DNA of 64,000 bases from Bilabrum cf. latius (Eukaryota; Bigyra: Bicosoecida; Bigyra; Bicosoecida): positions 682,001 through 746,000 of the forward strand of contig OZ237738.1 of the NCBI GenBank assembly GCA_965178125.1, in the 5' to 3' direction. Below the pieces are notes generated by a model. It did no database searches and was not told the DNA's origin. It saw only the letters and a list, made by a program, of their open reading frames with translations. Shown here piece by piece: positions 36,393 to 48,600 of this stretch. Each line of letters opens with the position of its first letter. Within the stretch, counting starts at the first letter, position 1. A program made the position numbers and the translations under genes.

Positions 36393-39300
36393 ATGGGTGT
36401 ATCATCATCCGTGCCAGAAAACAAGCATCATGGGGATGGGGTCGTTGGAGAGGCGCGTGCGTATTCCCCTGCCGGGTTGTCGACGCGAGAGTCTACCGCC
36501 GATTCTGTGGCCACAAGTGATTCTGCCGAGCCTGTGCCGCAGCCAGGAGAACAATGGTGAGTTCACTAGAAATGTGTGCGTGCGCCGGGGGGACTCCTGG
36601 CTGCGTGTTTTTCGCTGCCCAGGCGTCAAGCCGGTGTCGCTCTTTTTCGTCGCTGCGGTACGTTCAGGAGGCATCTTGAATCAATGCGCGAACGGGCGTG
36701 CAGTAGATTTATATTATGGTTGGGCTTAGTAGCGATATCTGCAGATGCCAGAGGCGCAAGAGCTGCAGCGGACTAATGTGCATCGAATCTGTTGTTGCGT
36801 ACCCTCTTTCCATTGGATGTTTGCCTCGCAGGGTGTTTATTCATGCTCGCACCACTCAGAAAGAAACTAGACAAGTTCGAGAGATGATGCTACGGCACAG
36901 GTTGGAGCGTGGGGCAGAGTTGAACCTGGGCTCGAGCCTCGACGCAGAATTTTCTCTGCGAGACACAAACCTTGGTGGTCGACACGTCAAAATCGTGTGC
37001 GACGAGCGCGGCATGCCAGCCATAGAGGCAGTGAACCGCACGTATTACATGGTAGGCCAAGGAAGGCACCAGAGCGCCTCCCACCAGCTGAAGAAGGATG
37101 ACATTCTGAAGATGGGCGCATGCAGCTTGCAGGTCACCGAGTTGTGCTGCGCGGGCCCAAGCGCGTGGGGGAGCGCCCAGGAAGGACAGGCGTGAGACAA
37201 AGACTAACACGTGTGCGCAATGCAGGTGTCTTGCACGCGGTTCGGCTCGCGAACTGAAGACGGTCGCTCCCCGCCATCCCCGCCATCCCCGCCATCCCCG
37301 CCAAGCGGCACACACGCCTTGGGGAGTGTCTGAAGCAGCCCACAAACCTACACGGCCCCCTTATTTGCGCGATTGTTGTTGCCGAAACCCGGTCTAGTAG
37401 TTGGTCTGCGTTTACTTTCGATTATCTCATCGATGCGCAGCCTTAAACGCGAGCTGGCCCCCGAAGACCGTGCGTGCTACATCTGCATGGACGAGACGAG
37501 CACCCCGGGCAACGAGCTCATACCCTCACCCTGCGCCTGCAAGCGCATGGTGCACAAGCAGTGCCTCACCAAGTGGATTGCGACCAGGGGAAACCGGATC
37601 TGCTCCATCTGCAAGGACAGGCTGCCCTCGGAGTTCACCGTGGACCCGCCCTTCCTCGTGCTCCAGGTGGTCAGGCACATGCGCGGGCTGCACTGGACGG
37701 GGGAGCGGGAGTACATCGTGTCGCTCAAGAACAGGCCGGCCGTGACTATCGGCTCCGGATCCCAGTGCCACCTCGCCCTGCCGGACCCCTCCCTAAGCCG
37801 GCTCCACTCCAGGATCGCCTTCTAGTGCGGCAGCTTCTTCGTGGAAGACCTCCAGAGCTCTGCGGGAACCTACCTGCGGGTGGCCAGGAGGCAAAGGGTG
37901 CCCCGCGCGAGCAGCGGGGACCCGCCTTCCTGCTACAAGGCGGGCCGCACGGTCTTCGCGATCACCTCCAGCGTCATCCCGAGCGACGGATCCCTGCCCG
38001 ACCTGGACGCGCTGAGGCGGTGCAACGAGCATGCCTCGAGGGCAGAGGGGGGAGCCGACCCGGCGGCGGTGGGGCATCAGGCGTAGGGCGGCCCGGTGGC
38101 GGCCGGTGGTTCTTCTGGTCGGGCTGGTGGCAGTCGGCGCGGTGGAAGGGCAGACAGAGGAGGAGCTGCTGCTGCGACGGGGGGTGCTGCGGGTGGGCAC
38201 CGCAGTGTGCTGCACCTCGCCCGGTCCGTTGAGGGCGGGGGCGACGATTCCGGCGGGATCGTGTGGCAGGCAGGTGTCCCCAATGCGGGGGCGCGGGGTC
38301 TTGCCAGGGGTGGGGTCACCGGACTCGACCAGCTCGGCGCGGTGGGCGTGCTCGGGGGCCCCATGCTGCTGCGGGACCTGGTGGAGGCCCATGGCGGCAG
38401 CGTGGCCGGCCTTCGGATGGCCCGGGACGGTGACGCTGCCGGGCACGGGTTGGCTGGCCCCGGGCCCGCCGATCTCGCCGTAGGGGCGGGGGGAGGGGAC
38501 GTGCAGGAGGGCGGCCGCGGGTGGAACGGCACCTTGCGCGACCCCCTCGTTGATCTCGGGGAGCCGGGGGGGCGGGCCGGCCGCCTCATGGGCCTCGTGG
38601 ACTCGATGCGGTCCCCGCGCAGCCGTCGGCAAGGCGGGACCCAGGGAACAAGGCAGTAGGGAACAAGGTCTCCTTTCTTTGCCGTGGATGGAGGGACGAG
38701 GACGGGCGCCGAGGCGGGACGAGCGGGCGGCTCTGCCGCAACGGGCTCTCGTACCCTGTCCGTTGGGCTGGGCCGGGCGCACCGGGGCGCAGACCCCTTG
38801 GCCAGCGCTGACGAGTGGGGGGCGGGCCTAAGCCCCGCCATGATCCAGCAGGCGAGGGCCATCGTAGGGCCCACCGGCTCCGCCATGGAGATCAGAGACA
38901 CGGCGATGGCGCTCGCTGCTTCCCTGCACGCGGGGGAACAAGAGATGCGGAGGGCTCCGCAAGCAGCGGCGGATGCGAGCCCCGGCAGGCTTGCAGTTGC
39001 GGGGGCGGGGGCAGAGGCAGGGGGGCCCGAGCCGGCGGGTGGCAGTGCGGGGGGTCAGGGGGCCAGGCAGCGGAGGGGCAGCGGGCCGCAGGTGAGGCCT
39101 AGGAGAGGCAGCATGAGGAGGAGGCAGCTGCCAGTTGGAGGCGAGGCATCGGATGGGACAAGGGTGGAGCCTGCAGCCGCTGCGACTCTGCGCGCAAGTG
39201 CGACCGGCTCGGGCGCGTCTGGTGCTGGTGCTGAACACGGCGGTGTGGCTGGGCTTGTGGTGAGGGGGGCGGGCAGCAGTGAGCAGGCCAGTGCCAGGGA

Positions 39301-39832
39301 ACAGGAGCAGGGCGGGGTGCAGGCGGTCGGACGAGGGCCGCAAGAACTTGGGGAGGAGGAGGGGGAGGACGAGAGCGATGGGGATCGGGCCCCTTGCCCG
39401 AGCGGCCTCCTGGCGAGCAGGAGGAGCGCAGGCATTGGGGGACGGGTGACCAGCAGCCCTGGCAGCCCTGCTGGGTCTGGATCTGGGTCCAGGAGCTCCT
39501 CCCCCGGCGGTGGCCCGGGCTTGTCCTCCCGCGGGGGCAGCCGGATGGCCACCGAGGCGACGGCTGCATCGAGCGCGTGGGTCGGCGGGATCGAGGCATC
39601 TTTCCCGGGCGGGCAAGGGCAGCAGGGGGATTGCGGGCCGCCGGGGAGTGTCGGTCCTCGGCCCACGACCGAATCTCCCTACGCGGGCAGCAAGCAGTCT
39701 GCGCGAGATGACGAATCTCTGCTGCCTGGTTCTACGGGTAGGGTAGATGTGCCGTCGGAAGCAGGGGAGGATGCTGCGCCCCCTCGTGGATCGGCGAGGC
39801 GCGTTAGTGTTGGCGAGCAACCGAGCACTTGA
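36393..39832 (+). CDS. FHA / RING-CH / FHA protein, probable membrane-linked E3 ubiquitin ligase
   Basis: Three exons join in phase: 36393-36556, 36832-37191 and 37441-39832 (introns 275 and 249 bp, donors GTGAGT and GTGAGA, acceptors TCGCAG and GCGCAG), giving 971 residues ending at TGA 39830-39832. The start MGVSSSVPE has Gly2 and Ser6, a good N-myristoylation signal. Exon 2 encodes an FHA-like fold (LGGRHVKIVCDERG to KKDDILKMGACSLQV). Exon 3 begins with a C4HC3 RING-CH finger (CYICMDE, CACKRMVHKQC, CSICKDRL) and then a second, clearer FHA domain (IGSGSQCHLALP, SLSRLHSRIAF, FFVEDLQSSAGTYLRV). RING-CH fingers recruit E2 enzymes; FHA domains bind phosphothreonine. TAG 37823-37825 falls within the second FHA; others at 38084 and 38657. 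The last 580 residues are Gly/Ser/Arg-rich and disordered. Confidence 0.85.
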
Positions 39833-40008
39833 GAGGCGACTCAGTGTGCGCGCACACTGCCCGGGCCCGTGTGCAAAACTGGGTTCGATTTCTCCGTGTT
39901 CCATTTTATTGTGGCGAGAAATGCTACATCTAATATACGCGGCAAAATAGCGAAAACTGGTTGAAACTCACAATACAGGCATAGTGCCTGTGGCTGCGGC
40001 ACTCAAAC

Positions 40009-40880
40009 TTAAGATGTCTTGCGCGGGCGGCGGAGGGCGGCACCAGCAATTCTGCGCCAAGACTTGGGGTTGGGACCGTCGATCTTCCACATCTCGACGC
40101 GGTGAAGAAGCAGCTTGTTGCCCTCCTTGATCAGCTCCTCGCCCACCTTTTTTGTCTCCTCCTTGTGGCCGGCCTCAAGCTTTCCCTCGATGTCGTAGAT
40201 GAGAGACATGTGAGGGTCGTACGACTCCCAGTCTGTCTCCTGGTTGGCCACTCCCTTTACGATCCTCTCGTAGCAGTCCTTGAGACGCTCGTTGTCCTTG
40301 GATACGCTCAAGTACACGCACTTGTGCTGCTCCGACCTGCGCGCGCAAGCAAACAGAAATTCAGTATAAGCGTCGATGTACTCGATATGTTGCGAGCTGC
40401 AAGCTCGCGGGTGACGACAAGCAATGCTGCGGGAACGCCCGTCGTTGAGATGGTCGGTTTTGTGTAGCCTCGCCCTGAAGCGTTGAAATGCAGCCAAGGA
40501 GAGTTCCAGCGCCGCTTTATGTTGAAAGAAGCATTGAAGCACAAAATGATTGAAGCCAGGGACGCAGTAAGCGGTCTGACTTACCCTTCCTTGACCTCCG
40601 GAAAGGTCACGTGGAACGCGGTGTTGACGTCGCGGCAGACTGCGCGCATCTTCGCCTCGACTTCCTCCTCCTTCGCTTCGATCCCGGAAGCAAGGGTAAT
40701 GTGAGGCGGAAATGGCCACGATGCACCCTTCGTATTCGAACATTCCCACATTTTCGTGCGAATGGTTGGGAGGGGATCTTCACTCGACGTGATCCACATC
40801 GAGTAGGTGAACTTCTTGGCCTCGCCGCTCTTGTCATCCCCATCGGTCATGGGAGCCGCACCAGAGCCGCTTGATGCCAT
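40009..40880 (-). CDS. Cyclic phosphodiesterase (2H phosphoesterase family)
   Basis: Likely opens ADP-ribose 1'',2''-cyclic phosphate or related cyclic nucleotides, by analogy with plant and yeast CPDases. Start ATG 40878-40880; exon 1 40585-40880, intron 40337-40584 (248 bp, donor GTAAGT, acceptor GCGCAG), exon 2 40009-40336; 207 residues. The two H-x-T/S-x motifs that define the fold are present: PPHITL (His60) and DPHMSL (His141), about 80 residues apart as expected. The ending RRPRKTS then TAA 40009-40011 is one of the cases showing that TAA is a genuine stop. This is the only confidently modelled gene here with no in-frame TAG. Confidence 0.88.
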
Positions 40881-41598
40881 GGTTTGTTGTGTGCTTCGGG
40901 TGTGGTGATGTGCAGAACAGGATCGACCAAGCGGCGATAAACAGAATCCTGCACGTTACAATTGGACGAACTCGTGCCGAGCTACTTCAGCGTTTGGTTA
41001 TCACCCAACTCATATTTCGATCAGACGGACTACGAGTTGGATGGTAAACAAACATTCTTCGAATTTGCTTGCATCACGGAAGGGAGGACCTAGCAACGGG
41101 CGAGTTCGCACACTACACTACCTCGATGCACGTTCACAACGCACTGCTTACAGGTGGCTTAACGCACGACTCATCCCCACATAGCATCCATCGTTGTATA
41201 ATGCTCATGGCCGTAGATAATGACGGCATCTAAACCTCAACGAGGGCGAGGCCAGGCCAGGCCAGCCCCGGCAGGAGCACCCGAGCACTTGCTCCAGTCT
41301 CTAGATTGCTGGCAGACAGGCTCGTGCGATGCTTCTGGGCCTTTGAAGTTCACGACAGTTGTGATTCCGACAAACTGACCTTTCGCGCCGTCACCAGTCC
41401 CCCAAAATGTGGCTGCAAATGCCGACAGGTCTCGTGAGCCGAACCTAGTCGGCGGCCGTGAACGTGGCAGCCTGCATGTGCTCCTGTGGCATGCAGCCGC
41501 GGCCTGGGAGAAAGCAAGGTTTGCATAGGCGGGACATCATATTTTCGAGTCTTACCCCCCCACCGCCCCCCCCCTACCATGGTATGCGATGCATCCAA
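40881..41598. other. Intergenic, no gene seen
   Basis: 718 bp between the cyclic phosphodiesterase start and the CLYBL-like stop, both on the minus strand. It should contain the phosphodiesterase promoter and the CLYBL 3' UTR. C-rich homopolymer patches lie at about 41553-41575. Short open frames here lack any recognisable motif. No tRNA or other RNA gene was recognised. Confidence 0.5.
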
Positions 41599-42751
41599 TT
41601 ACGCCGCCTGGTGTCTCGGCGAGTGAAGCGTGGGCTGCCTCTTCTCCGCGCCACCATGCATGCGCGCCATCGATGAAGATGACGATGAAGATAACGATGA
41701 CGCCAGGGCAACCCTAGTCGCAAGGTCGAGCACTTTCTGCGCCTGTTCCACGTGGAGCTCCTCCACGAGCTGGCCGTCAACAACCACCACTCCAGAGTCG
41801 GGGTCCGCGGCCGCGGCTGCCCCCACGATCCGGGCGGCGGCAGCGACCTCCTCCTGCGAGGGGCTGAACGCCTCGTTGCAGGGTGCGATGGTGGATGGAT
41901 GAATCAGGGTCTTCCCGTCGAAGCCGAATGATCGGGCCAGTGCCGCGCTCTCGTCAAAGGCAGCGTCGGCCTGCACCCCTGCCGGCACGCCGTCCAGGCA
42001 GGCAAGCCCGTTCGCCCTAGCTGCGAGCACAACCGTCTGCATGGCGGTGCGGATTGTGGATCCATCCGCAGACCGATGAGCTCCCAGGTCTTTTACGAGG
42101 TCGTTGGTGCCGAGCACGAGGCACGAAAGCTCTGCCTCAGCCTCCCGGGCGAGCTCGTCGGCCCGCAGCACTCCAGCCGCGGTCTCAATCATGGCCCAGA
42201 CCTCCTCCACGCTGCCACCTGCGCGGCGAACCGCGGATGTCAGCTCGTGAATCTGGTCGGCCGACTCCACCTTTGGCAACACAAACGAAGTGATTCCGGC
42301 CTCGGCCAGCTCCGCCACATCCGCTCGGCCCCACGGGGTTTCTAAGCCATTCACGCGGACAACTACGTGCTTATCACCAAAATCACTTCTCTACACGCTT
42401 TTGACTACCTGATAAGGACGAAGAGGAGGGAAAGTTCAACTACTGGGCTCCCAAACGGTTCAAGGAGTACGAGAGCAGGTGCCCGCGCAGTGGTGCAGCC
42501 CTCACGTTACTTCTTGCGATGTCCTTTGCTGTTGGTGACACAGCATCTTCCAAATCAAGGATAACACCATCGCACTACAGCTGTCCAACCTTTGCGAGGT
42601 GCTTCTCCGAGGCGCCAGGAACGTACAACACTGACCGCAGCAGCGGTGGTTGCACCCTGTTCCTTCCTGATGCGTATGACAGCAGCCTTTTCCCTCCTGA
42701 GCGCGACAAGGTCCAACTAAGAACGCGTTGTTGCCTACAAACGCGATGCAT
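41599..42751 (-). CDS. Citrate lyase beta-like / CLYBL-type acyl-CoA lyase, mitochondrial
   Basis: HpcH/HpaI-aldolase superfamily enzyme of the CitE/CLYBL type, acting on malyl-CoA or citramalyl-CoA-like thioesters. Exon 1 (42506-42751) starts ATG 42749-42751 with an Arg/Ser-rich leader (MHRVCRQQRVLSWTLSRSGG), a good mitochondrial presequence. Then RSVLYVPGASEKHLAK and DGVILDLEDAVSP follow, with the acidic Mg-binding region. Intron 42409-42505 (97 bp, GTGAGG to ATCAG, phase 0). Exon 2 (41599-42408) has VRVNGLETPWG, FVLPKVESADQI, WAMIETAAGVL, LVLGTNDLVKDL and DGKTLIHPSTI. TAG in exon 1 (KVGQL-Q-CDGVILD) and at 42391-42393 are Gln. Stop TAA 41599-41601; 351 residues, family-typical. A Ser run and basic tail follow the last helix. 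Confidence 0.92.
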
Positions 42752-42898
42752 CCTCTCAGACTAACGAGAGTGGGCGCCACCAAGAAAACCATTCCACACG
42801 TGTAGATTCTATTTGTTTGAAACATTACGCTACAATGTCACTTTGAATCCATGGTGCTTTTGATGTAATAAGGAGCACATACTTGCAGTTTTGTGGCA
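42752..42898. promoter_or_regulatory. Divergent intergenic region, CLYBL / HAT1
   Basis: 147 bp between opposite start codons (CLYBL-like 42751 minus, HAT1 42899 plus). Notably AT-rich compared with the flanking exons, consistent with a shared bidirectional promoter. No specific element identified. Confidence 0.4.
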
Positions 42899-45627
42899 AT
42901 GAAGCAGTCTAGGACAGAAAGGTCAGTCACGGACGCATTCGAGCGGGACGAATTCGATGAGGGGGAGCAGCAGCTTCGGGTAGCTGCTGGGGCTGCCAAA
43001 CCGCTGTTTGTGTCTTTGGCCCAGGATGCTATTCGGGTCTTCTACGGTGAGTTATGCCTGTAGGTGTCCAGAACAACGTATGTGTGTCGATGCTGATCCA
43101 TTTTAATTCGCGTCCTGTTCCCTGCTTCGCTGCCGCAGCAAGCTCTCCAGCCGAGTATACCACTTGCTTAGATTCCTCGTGGGAAGTGCCGCCGTCGAAA
43201 ATGCCTCTTTCTGATGAGATCCACGAGGACGATGACGATAAGGAAGGCGAGCTGCAAAGCTCGGAGGAAGGCATGCCCCCTTGCGGGAGGAAGCCAGCGT
43301 TCGTGCATCAGCTGTTTCACCGCGAACGAATCGTTGGCTATCGCGCCCCGAACGTTCGCGTTGTGTATGCGAACCCTTCCTTGCGCTGCTTCATAAGAAT
43401 ATCTCACGACGGAGCTCTGGAGGAGGCCGAGCTCCGCGACGACATCCCTGGACTGCTGAGCATGGCGTCACCGCCTGCAGCAACGCACGGCGCGAGCGAC
43501 GAAGCTGCTCTGCGGCGCGCCTTTGCGGGCGCCGACGTAAGCGCAACGGCGTCATCCGCTCCAGCGCTACCATCCAGCGGGGCAGGAACATCGTCCTCGT
43601 CGTCTTCGCCATCGTCTGCTGCATCCTCTTCCACCTCTGCGGCTGCTGCATCCTCGGCCAATTCGTCGCTGCAGCCACGCATGGCGGACGGCCCAGGCGG
43701 CTCCGCAGGACACAGCGAGGAGGAAGAGGAGGAGAAGCATGATGATGCCCCCAAGTTGGGGACCAAGCGCGGGAGGCCAGCGGAGGGGGGGAAAGATGGC
43801 GAGGATCCGCAGGACCTGCAGAGGGGGCCGGGTGATGCCGGTCTTGTGCGGCAGGCTGACCGGCCGTTCGAGCTGGGGACCGCACTCATGCAGTACTCGT
43901 GTGGCGAGTGCGATTCTGGCTCCGAGTTTGAGGTACGGACGTGGGGTTTGAGCGAGCCGGCGGCGCAGGCGTTTCACCGGAGGGTGGAGGCGACTGCCGT
44001 GTGGCACATCGAAGGTGAGCACGAGAACGAACCGCCGAGCAAGTGCTCCAGGCTTGGGCACCGCGCTCATATGCGGTGGAAGCGTCTTCAGCCCGCCTTG
44101 GAGCCGTGCTTCTTGGCCTCTGCACCTGTTGCTGTCCTTGGCCTGTCTCCACTCGTTTCCGTTCCCTGTGTCTCTCTCTTGTTTCTTGCCTTTGCAGCTC
44201 TCGATGGGATTGGCATAAGCCCGGAGACCACGTGGCACGCCGTGGCGGTGTTCCGCAAGCAGGCGGAGGGGAGCGGCGCGGCGCCCCAGGTTCCGCTGCT
44301 CGTGTCCTATGCGTCCTTGATCGAGATGCACAACCCCTTCGCGGACCCAGAGAGACCCACCGTCCTGCGCGTGGCACAGGCGCTGGTGCTGCCGCCCTTC
44401 CAGAGGCAGGGGCACGGGGAGGCCCTGCTGCGTGGGTGCTACGAGCTGGGGAACAAGAGGGGCGCGCGGGAGGTGCAGGTGGAGGACCCCGCCCCGGGCT
44501 ACGCCAGGCTGCGCAGGACGGCCGATTTTAGGAGGGTGCTGGCCACGGGGCTGTGCCGCGGGGCGCTGCCTCGCCTCCATCAGTTAGCCAGGGGGACAGG
44601 TTCCGGTGGACCAGCTACGACCGCAGCGAGCACCGGCGCTGGGAAAGCCACCGGTGCCGCTGGTCGGCTCCTGCCGCGCTGCTCGCTTCCACGCGTTGAT
44701 CCGATCCCCGAAGCGGAGGTGTCCGGCCTGTTGCGGGCTGCTGAGGATCGGATCAGCGCGGATCGGAGCAGAGCAACCAGTCCGAAGACCGCCACGGCCG
44801 CAGCTGACTCAGGAATCGCAGAGGCCCCCGCACCCTTGCGCTGGGCCAAGGCACCCTGGGCGGTGCAAAAGCGAACCAGCGCCGAACCTTCGTCGGGTTC
44901 GTAGCACCGGCAGTCTCTGCAGGCCTATCGAAGACTCGCTGTCCTGGCCGAGGCGGCCGCTGCCCAGTTGCTGCTGCCCCGAGCGCACGCCATGCAGGTG
45001 GTGCGAGACATGGCCTTCGCCGAGGCTGAGCTTTGCGGGGCCGGCGGTGGGGCAGGTAGCACAGCAAGCACAACAAGCACAAGCAGCAGCAGCAGCAGCA
45101 GCAGCAGCCTCGTGTGTGCTCCTCGGGACCATCGGCTACTCTGCAAGCGAATTTTGTTCCCTGGAGTGGAGGACGTGGCGGACCGCCGCGCCCGGCTCGC
45201 GGTGCTGGAGGCCTCGTACCGCGAGGAATCTCTCGAGTCGTGCCGCGTGCTGGCCTCCCTGGGACTTGCGACCAAGGATAGGCTGCGGGCGGAGGAAGAG
45301 GCGCTGGCGGGGGCACAGGCCAGGGCTGGGCCGCTGGTAGAGGCGTACAACGCCAAGCAGCAGCTCGAGCAGCTGAAGAAGGCTGGAGCCGACGTCAGGC
45401 AGGGAACAGGGGGAGCTGGCATCGGTGGGGAGGGGGCGCAGGACGAGGGGAGTGGGAGTGGGGGCACAGGAGGGTTGCTGAGTGGGCTTGGGGGCCTGGG
45501 CTAGGTGGCGGGATAGGCGCTCGGCGCACTGCAGTCCATGCTCGGCGGGGGGAGCTCTGAAGGGGCCGGGCAGCAGCGGGCGGGTGCGGAGTCGCCGGGC
45601 AAAGACGATGAGATGGGAGGATTTTGA
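42899..45627 (+). CDS. HAT1: Histone acetyltransferase type B catalytic subunit (HAT1)
   Basis: Acetylates newly made histone H4 in the cytoplasm and nucleus before deposition. Exons 42899-43046, 43139-44014 and 44198-45627 join in phase (introns 92 and 183 bp, donors GTGAGT and GTGAGC, acceptors CCGCAG and TTGCAG); 817 residues. N-terminal HAT1 domain: TDAFERDEFDE, AQDAIRVFYA, AEYTTC and IVGYRAPNVRVVY. The GNAT core has AVWHIEA, WHAVAVFRKQ, LRVAQALVLPPF and the acetyl-CoA loop QRQGHGEALL (about 44401-44430), then VQVEDPAPGYARLRR. An insertion rich in Ser and acidic residues (43540-43860) splits the two parts. Past the domain a 370-residue Ala/Gln-rich extension with a Ser run and coiled coil (EEALAGAQARAGPLVEAYNAK) contains all three TAG codons (44902, 45502, 45514). 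Ends TGA 45625-45627. The intron of 183 bp is a multiple of 3, so it is readable through; splice call rests on motif continuity. Confidence 0.88.
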
Positions 45628-45678
45628 AAATGGCAGGCGCAGCCGCGCGAATACCAGCCCACATGCAATACTAGCCAA

Positions 45679-48600
45679 ATGCTTTTGGCGTCCCTGCTGG
45701 CCTGCCCAGGGGCCCTGTCTTCGCTACTGGCCCAATTGATTAAAATACACACGTTACAATTGGGGGGTATCCTTTCCAGCGTCAGTGGCAAGGGACTTCC
45801 TTCCCCCCCATCGCGCAAGGCAGTACGCAGTTGCCTCCGATTTTTGTCGATCGGGGACTACCGTAAGGCCATGTCGCGGTTGGCTGCTAGGCCCCACGCT
45901 AGGGGCACGGCAGCCGAAATGCAGGCGAAGGTTTAGGGGAAGTTTCGCACCAAGCGGTCCCAGCCGATCCCCAGGTTCCGCTGGACACGCCCGGTGCGAA
46001 GAGGCCGACGAGGGGGAACTGGAGGAGACGCGCGCGAGCATGTGGTGGAGCTGTCGGGGGCTAGACTAGGGGAGGAGGTCTAGAAGGCCCTGCGACTCAA
46101 GGCGCCAGATGCTTTTGGTGTGACGAGAGAGGTGCTGAAAACCTTGCTGACCGGGGAGGGAGCAGATGTGAAGCGGCTTTATGACGACTTCCATGCCTTC
46201 TGCTAGTCCATGGTTGAGGGAGCCCTGCCGCCGTGCCTATTCGCGTGCCTGGGCCTGTTTCGAGGGGTCCCAATCCCGAAAGGGGAGGGGGGCTCGGAGT
46301 TCAGGGTCATCGCAATCCAGCCTCAGTGGCATACATTTGTGAGCCGAGCCCTTCGGCCCGAATTGCTGCCGAAGGTGTAGCGAGCTTGCGCCCCACACCA
46401 GATGGGGGCGGGGCTCAAGTGCGGGATGGACGGAGCCATTGCAACGATCCAGGCTCTTCTCAGCGCTAACCCTGAGTGGGTGGTCGCTGCGCTGGATGCC
46501 TCGGATGCATATGGCTCCATCCATCGGAAGGCGACCTTGCAAGCTTTGGCGTCGCTGTCCACCGGACTGGGCACTTACGTGCACCAGTGTCTGCAGCACG
46601 CAGTACATGGTGTTGTGTCTGGCGAGGATGGAACAGAGCTTGTGCAGAACCTGGAGGGGGTGCTGTAGGGGTCGCCATTGTCTCCAGCGCTGTTCTGCGC
46701 AGCCATTTAGGGCGCTCTGAAAGCGACAAAGATTGCCCACATGGATGTGTACCTAGTAGCGTACCTTGACGACGTGTTCCTGTTGGGGGAGCTAGATAAT
46801 GTCAGGGCAGCCATCGCCACGTTGGAGGGGAAGTTGGGGGACGTCGGCCTCTCCCTCAACTAGAAGAAAACGTCGTTCTTCTCCCCCTCCCGAGCCACCT
46901 ATTAGCGCCTGGTCCACCTATTGGCGCCAGACCAGGAGGATAGGCTCGAAGGAGTGGTCCACGAGCATGGGCTGAGGATCCTGGGCGTCCCGGTAGGGAC
47001 CGACGTCGGAGTGGCCGAACAGGTCTTGAAGGGACGCTTGGAAGAGACGGTGGTTCAGGCTTTTCGCCTGGCCTACCTGGACCCAATCAGTGCGCGCGCA
47101 CTGTTTGCCCGGTGCGTTGTGCCGGCGTGGACGCACGTGCACAGGAGCGGGTGCCTCTTGCCCGAGCTCAAGGACGGGGTGACACCCCATTTGCAGGAGG
47201 TGTAGGGAGCGTTTCTGGAGTTCCTGACAGGGATGCGTGTAAGCGCTCTCTCGCAGGCCCAGAGACTGGTGTTGGACGTGCTGGGTCCGCTATCCGTTGC
47301 CCGTGGGGGCCTCGGAGTGGGGCTCGTGCCTGCCGATTTAACCCGGGAGGCAATGTGCGTCGGGGGGTTGTTGGATGTGTGGCCCTGGTTGGCGAGGGTA
47401 GCACGCGACTTCAACCTGCCACACCTGCAGGTGGCGCTCAACCAGTGGGACCCGGCGGAGGAGGTCGGGGAAGGTGCGGCGGCAGGTGCCGGGGAGGCAC
47501 CCCCTCTGCTGAACCCACTGCGAGGGCGCACCGCGCGCCTGAACTCCCTTGTGGACACTGTGATGACCGCAATCTCGAAGTACGGGAGACTCGTACAAGA
47601 GGGGAAGCAAGACAATTTCGGGATGGCTGGTTTCCCGAGTCCGTTGCTTCCACTTGTTCCGGAGGCTGACGTCCCCCCACGCTATGGTATGGTGTGGGAC
47701 ACAGCCCGCACTTCGGAACTCCTGGGCAGCCCAGCCGAGAAGGCAGCCCGTATGGAGCTGTGCGGTGGGGCCACTGAACCCTGGCGCCTGGAGGTGAAGG
47801 ACCTTCGGGCATGGGTGACGAGGCAGCTGGCTGGGGAGCAGCCGGCACCCACCGCATCGCAGGCGGTTATTCGTTTTCTCGAAGGTGCCGCAGGAGGGCA
47901 CAACCAGAGCCATGTGACGGCACTGGCTGAGCGAGTGCAGGTGGAGAGGCTCCTCTGGGATGCCTCATCTCCGCTTGCGCACGACAGACTCGCTCCAGTC
48001 GATGCAGTCACCAGAGAGTACGCAGGAGTGGCGCGAGCCACAATCCGCGCCGCCAGGTCCCAAGGAGCCGGGTCTTGGCTGCATGCGCCGCTCTCTGTCC
48101 TAAGCCGAGTCCAGCCTGAAGATGCCCGGGGCATGTTCTGCCAGCGTCTCGCCATCCCACAGCCGTGCAGCTGTCCCCCACAACCTCTTGGGGCAACGCA
48201 CGGTGCATGTGGGGAGGCGTGGCGTGTCACGCAGATCTGCCCGGGGTGCCGGAAGCAGGGCAAGGTAGTCGAACTGATCTAGTCAGTTCGCCACGGTGCC
48301 ACGTGCAAGGACAAGCGTGTCTGCGGAGGCCTTCCAGGCCGCAGGCACTTCCGGGTGCTCAACGTGCTCGAGCAGGTGGTCCGCGAGGCCACGGGCAGAC
48401 GCCCTATCCGGGAGCCAGAGGGCCAAGTGGCCCGGCTGCCGGGTCGGCGCGGTCCGCTCGTGCCACGAGGCGACCTATTCTTTGAGCACGAGGGGACGGC
48501 TTATCTCATCGATGTCACGGTGGTTGATTCCACTGCGGCAACTTACCGGTGGGACCGCTCGTCGTGGAGGATTGGCAGCGACTGGCAAGAGGGGTCTGCT

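Noticed and set aside
37264-37302. Short CCGCCATCC tandem repeat, readable as a Gly-Met-Ala repeat on the minus strand
   Set aside because: It lies inside the 249-bp intron 37192-37440 of the FHA-RING-CH gene; no evidence of coding.
42519-42764. Plus-strand ORF antisense to CLYBL exon 1
   Set aside because: The minus strand carries the conserved CLYBL N-terminus; the plus ORF has no recognisable motif.
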